Assembly (NCBI RefSeq): GCF_946222835.1
Contig: NZ_CAMIHD010000025.1
Span: 1-22,576 of the forward strand
Source: an uncultured Corynebacterium sp.
GTDB lineage: Bacteria > Actinomycetota > Actinomycetes > Mycobacteriales > Mycobacteriaceae
Reading direction: 5' to 3'
DNA length: 22,576 bases
The position numbers and the translations under genes are program-made. Of the stretch, positions 21,685 to 22,576 are shown one piece after another (the stretch's first letter is position 1; each line of letters begins with the position of its first letter). The notes below the pieces were generated by a model that saw nothing but the letters and a program-made list of their open reading frames with translations, was not told the DNA's origin and did no database searches.

Positions 21685-22386
21685 CTAGTGTTGTTGAGGG
21701 TGAGCGCGATCACCAACTATGACCACCGTGAGCGGCTGGCTTAATGACGCCGCGGCAACATCATTGGCATGGTCATGGGGCAGCGCGAGCAAAACAGTAG
21801 ACGAAGACGCCTCGCCTTCAGCGTTAGAGGTGGACACCACGCGTCCGCCGGTGGCGATAACGCGCGCGGTGGGTATCGCGGGATCCGCGCCCTCCTCGGC
21901 GGGGGCGGGCGCGGCGTCCACCGCGGTCACCACGTCCACGGCATCGCCGTGATGTAAATGCGGAATAATATTGGGCTCGGCTAGTTTGACCGGAATCATC
22001 CGTCCTGCCGTGGCTTCGGGGCCGCCGACCAGGCTGGAGACTAGATCGTCGCCCAAAAGGCGGGCATCAGTTACTACCTCGCCCTTGCCGGCTGCGGCGG
22101 TGATAATGCGGCCGCGAAGTTCTTCTGGCTGTGCAGCTACCGCAGATTCGGGGATAGAGGAAGCCGGAAGTCTGGCTAACTCGACGTCGGCAAGCGCAAG
22201 CTCTGCACCCGCTGGCAGATCGCGGCTAAAGACGGGCACGCGCGGTAGCTCCTTGGCCGCGGACAGGGCCGAGACAAGCGCGGCAATAAGAAGGGCCACC
22301 GCAATGGCGCGGCGTACTAATACGCCGCGGCGGTGGCCAGGGGCGCGAAGGGTGGAAAAGAGGCGAGGTAAACGCGAAGAGGGCAT
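21685..22386 (-). CDS. SAF-domain membrane protein (CpaB/RcpC-like)
   Basis: A 233-residue protein with a basic cytoplasmic N-terminus (1-25), one hydrophobic helix (about 26-46) and an extracytoplasmic SAF domain starting around 50 (VFSRDLPAGAELALADVELARLP split over 52-74; RGRIITAAAGKGEVVT). A second part resembles the CpaB/RcpC Flp pilus assembly domain: MIPVKLAEPNIIPHLHHGDAVDVV and a C-terminal beta region with TVLLALPHDHANDVA. No other pilus gene is visible, so a pilus role is not supported by context. Several His residues (HLHH, HDH) are notable. It lies between mscL and the folate gene; a SAF-domain gene sits at this position in C. glutamicum as I recall. Confidence 0.8.
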   Translation of the reverse strand: MPSSRLPRLFSTLRAPGHRRGVLVRRAIAVALLIAALVSALSAAKELPRVPVFSRDLPAGAELALADVELARLPASSIPESAVAAQPEELRGRIITAAAGKGEVVTDARLLGDDLVSSLVGGPEATAGRMIPVKLAEPNIIPHLHHGDAVDVVTAVDAAPAPAEEGADPAIPTARVIATGGRVVSTSNAEGEASSSTVLLALPHDHANDVAAASLSQPLTVVIVGDRAHPQQH

Positions 22387-22434
22387 ACTCTTTTAGACTG
22401 CCCGAAGCCGCGCATGGTTCCCACGCCCTGAAAA

Positions 22435-22576
22435 TTAGAAGCGGGTGATGCCCTCTGCAGTAACGGCGGCGTCGACCTTGCGGTCATGGTCTTCGGTAGG
22501 CAGTTCATCTACCAACTCGGCTGGGTAGACCATGGCAAAGACTGGCGGCTTGCCGTGCGGAAGCGGCTCTAATGCG
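22435..22576 (-). CDS. fthC: 5-formyltetrahydrofolate cyclo-ligase, C-terminal end (5' part beyond window)
   Basis: Only the last 46 residues are present. They read in part LPHGKPPVFAMVYPAELVDE, then LPTEDHDRKVDAAVT and the terminal EGITRF. This matches the conserved end of the 5-FCL family, where VDAxxT precedes a short C-terminus; the enzyme recycles 5-formyl-THF to 5,10-methenyl-THF using ATP. In mycobacteria (Rv0992c) and C. glutamicum it also lies a little beyond mscL, which supports the call. The gene is followed by the SAF-domain gene 48 bases downstream on the same strand. Confidence 0.8.
   Translation of the reverse strand, partial: ALEPLPHGKPPVFAMVYPAELVDELPTEDHDRKVDAAVTAEGITRF

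Overview
The window looks like the core chromosome of a Corynebacterium species. The TetR-type protein at 12299-13015 is a close match, from memory, to AmtR, the nitrogen regulator of corynebacteria. Gene order also follows the conserved Corynebacterium/Mycobacterium backbone. In M. tuberculosis the corresponding runs are Rv0948c-Rv0950c (chorismate mutase, uvrD1, M23 peptidase), Rv0955-Rv0957 (perM, purN, purH) and Rv0981-Rv0985c (mprA, mprB, pepD, moaB2, mscL). I see no insertion sequence, phage gene, CRISPR array or tRNA.

Layout. 1-1222 (-): 3'-truncated YuiF/NhaC-type transporter. 1270-1593 (-): short AroQ-type chorismate mutase. 1691-4216 (+): UvrD1/PcrA helicase. 4213-4971 and 5622-6371 (-): two paralogous secreted M23 peptidases, separated by about 650 bases that hold a terminator, a palindrome and a foldable leader. 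6801-12291 (+): a tight run perM-purN-purH and two lipoproteins, the first with a penicillin-recognising serine-enzyme motif set. 12299-13897 (-): amtR and, upstream of it on the same strand, a probable catalytically dead DUF294-type nucleotidyltransferase. 14141-15123 (-): rpmB-rpmG-rpsN-rpsR. 15599-16057 (+): rpmE2-rpmF. The two ribosomal operons diverge from a 475-base spacer and all six proteins lack zinc-ribbon cysteines. 16225-20969 (+): mprA-mprB-pepD-moaB-like gene and a small conserved-looking protein. 21079-22576 (-): mscL, a SAF-domain membrane protein and the end of a 5-formyltetrahydrofolate cyclo-ligase.

How the genes fit together. Much of the window concerns the cell envelope and its surveillance: two peptidoglycan hydrolases, PerM (division), the MprAB envelope-stress system next to the HtrA-like protease PepD, the MscL channel and two lipoproteins. 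The second M23 gene carries three GTAAC-like pentamers exactly 11 bp apart in its upstream region, the pattern expected of an MtrA (OmpR-family) operator. The rest is housekeeping: purine synthesis, shikimate branch, DNA repair, translation, folate and nitrogen control.

Nothing here is an obvious new multi-gene system. The most interesting points are the degenerate DUF294 protein next to amtR, the beta-lactamase-like lipoprotein behind purH, the MtrA-type operator, the structured rpmE2 leader and several palindromes overlapping likely promoters. All calls come from reading the sequence; no database search was possible.
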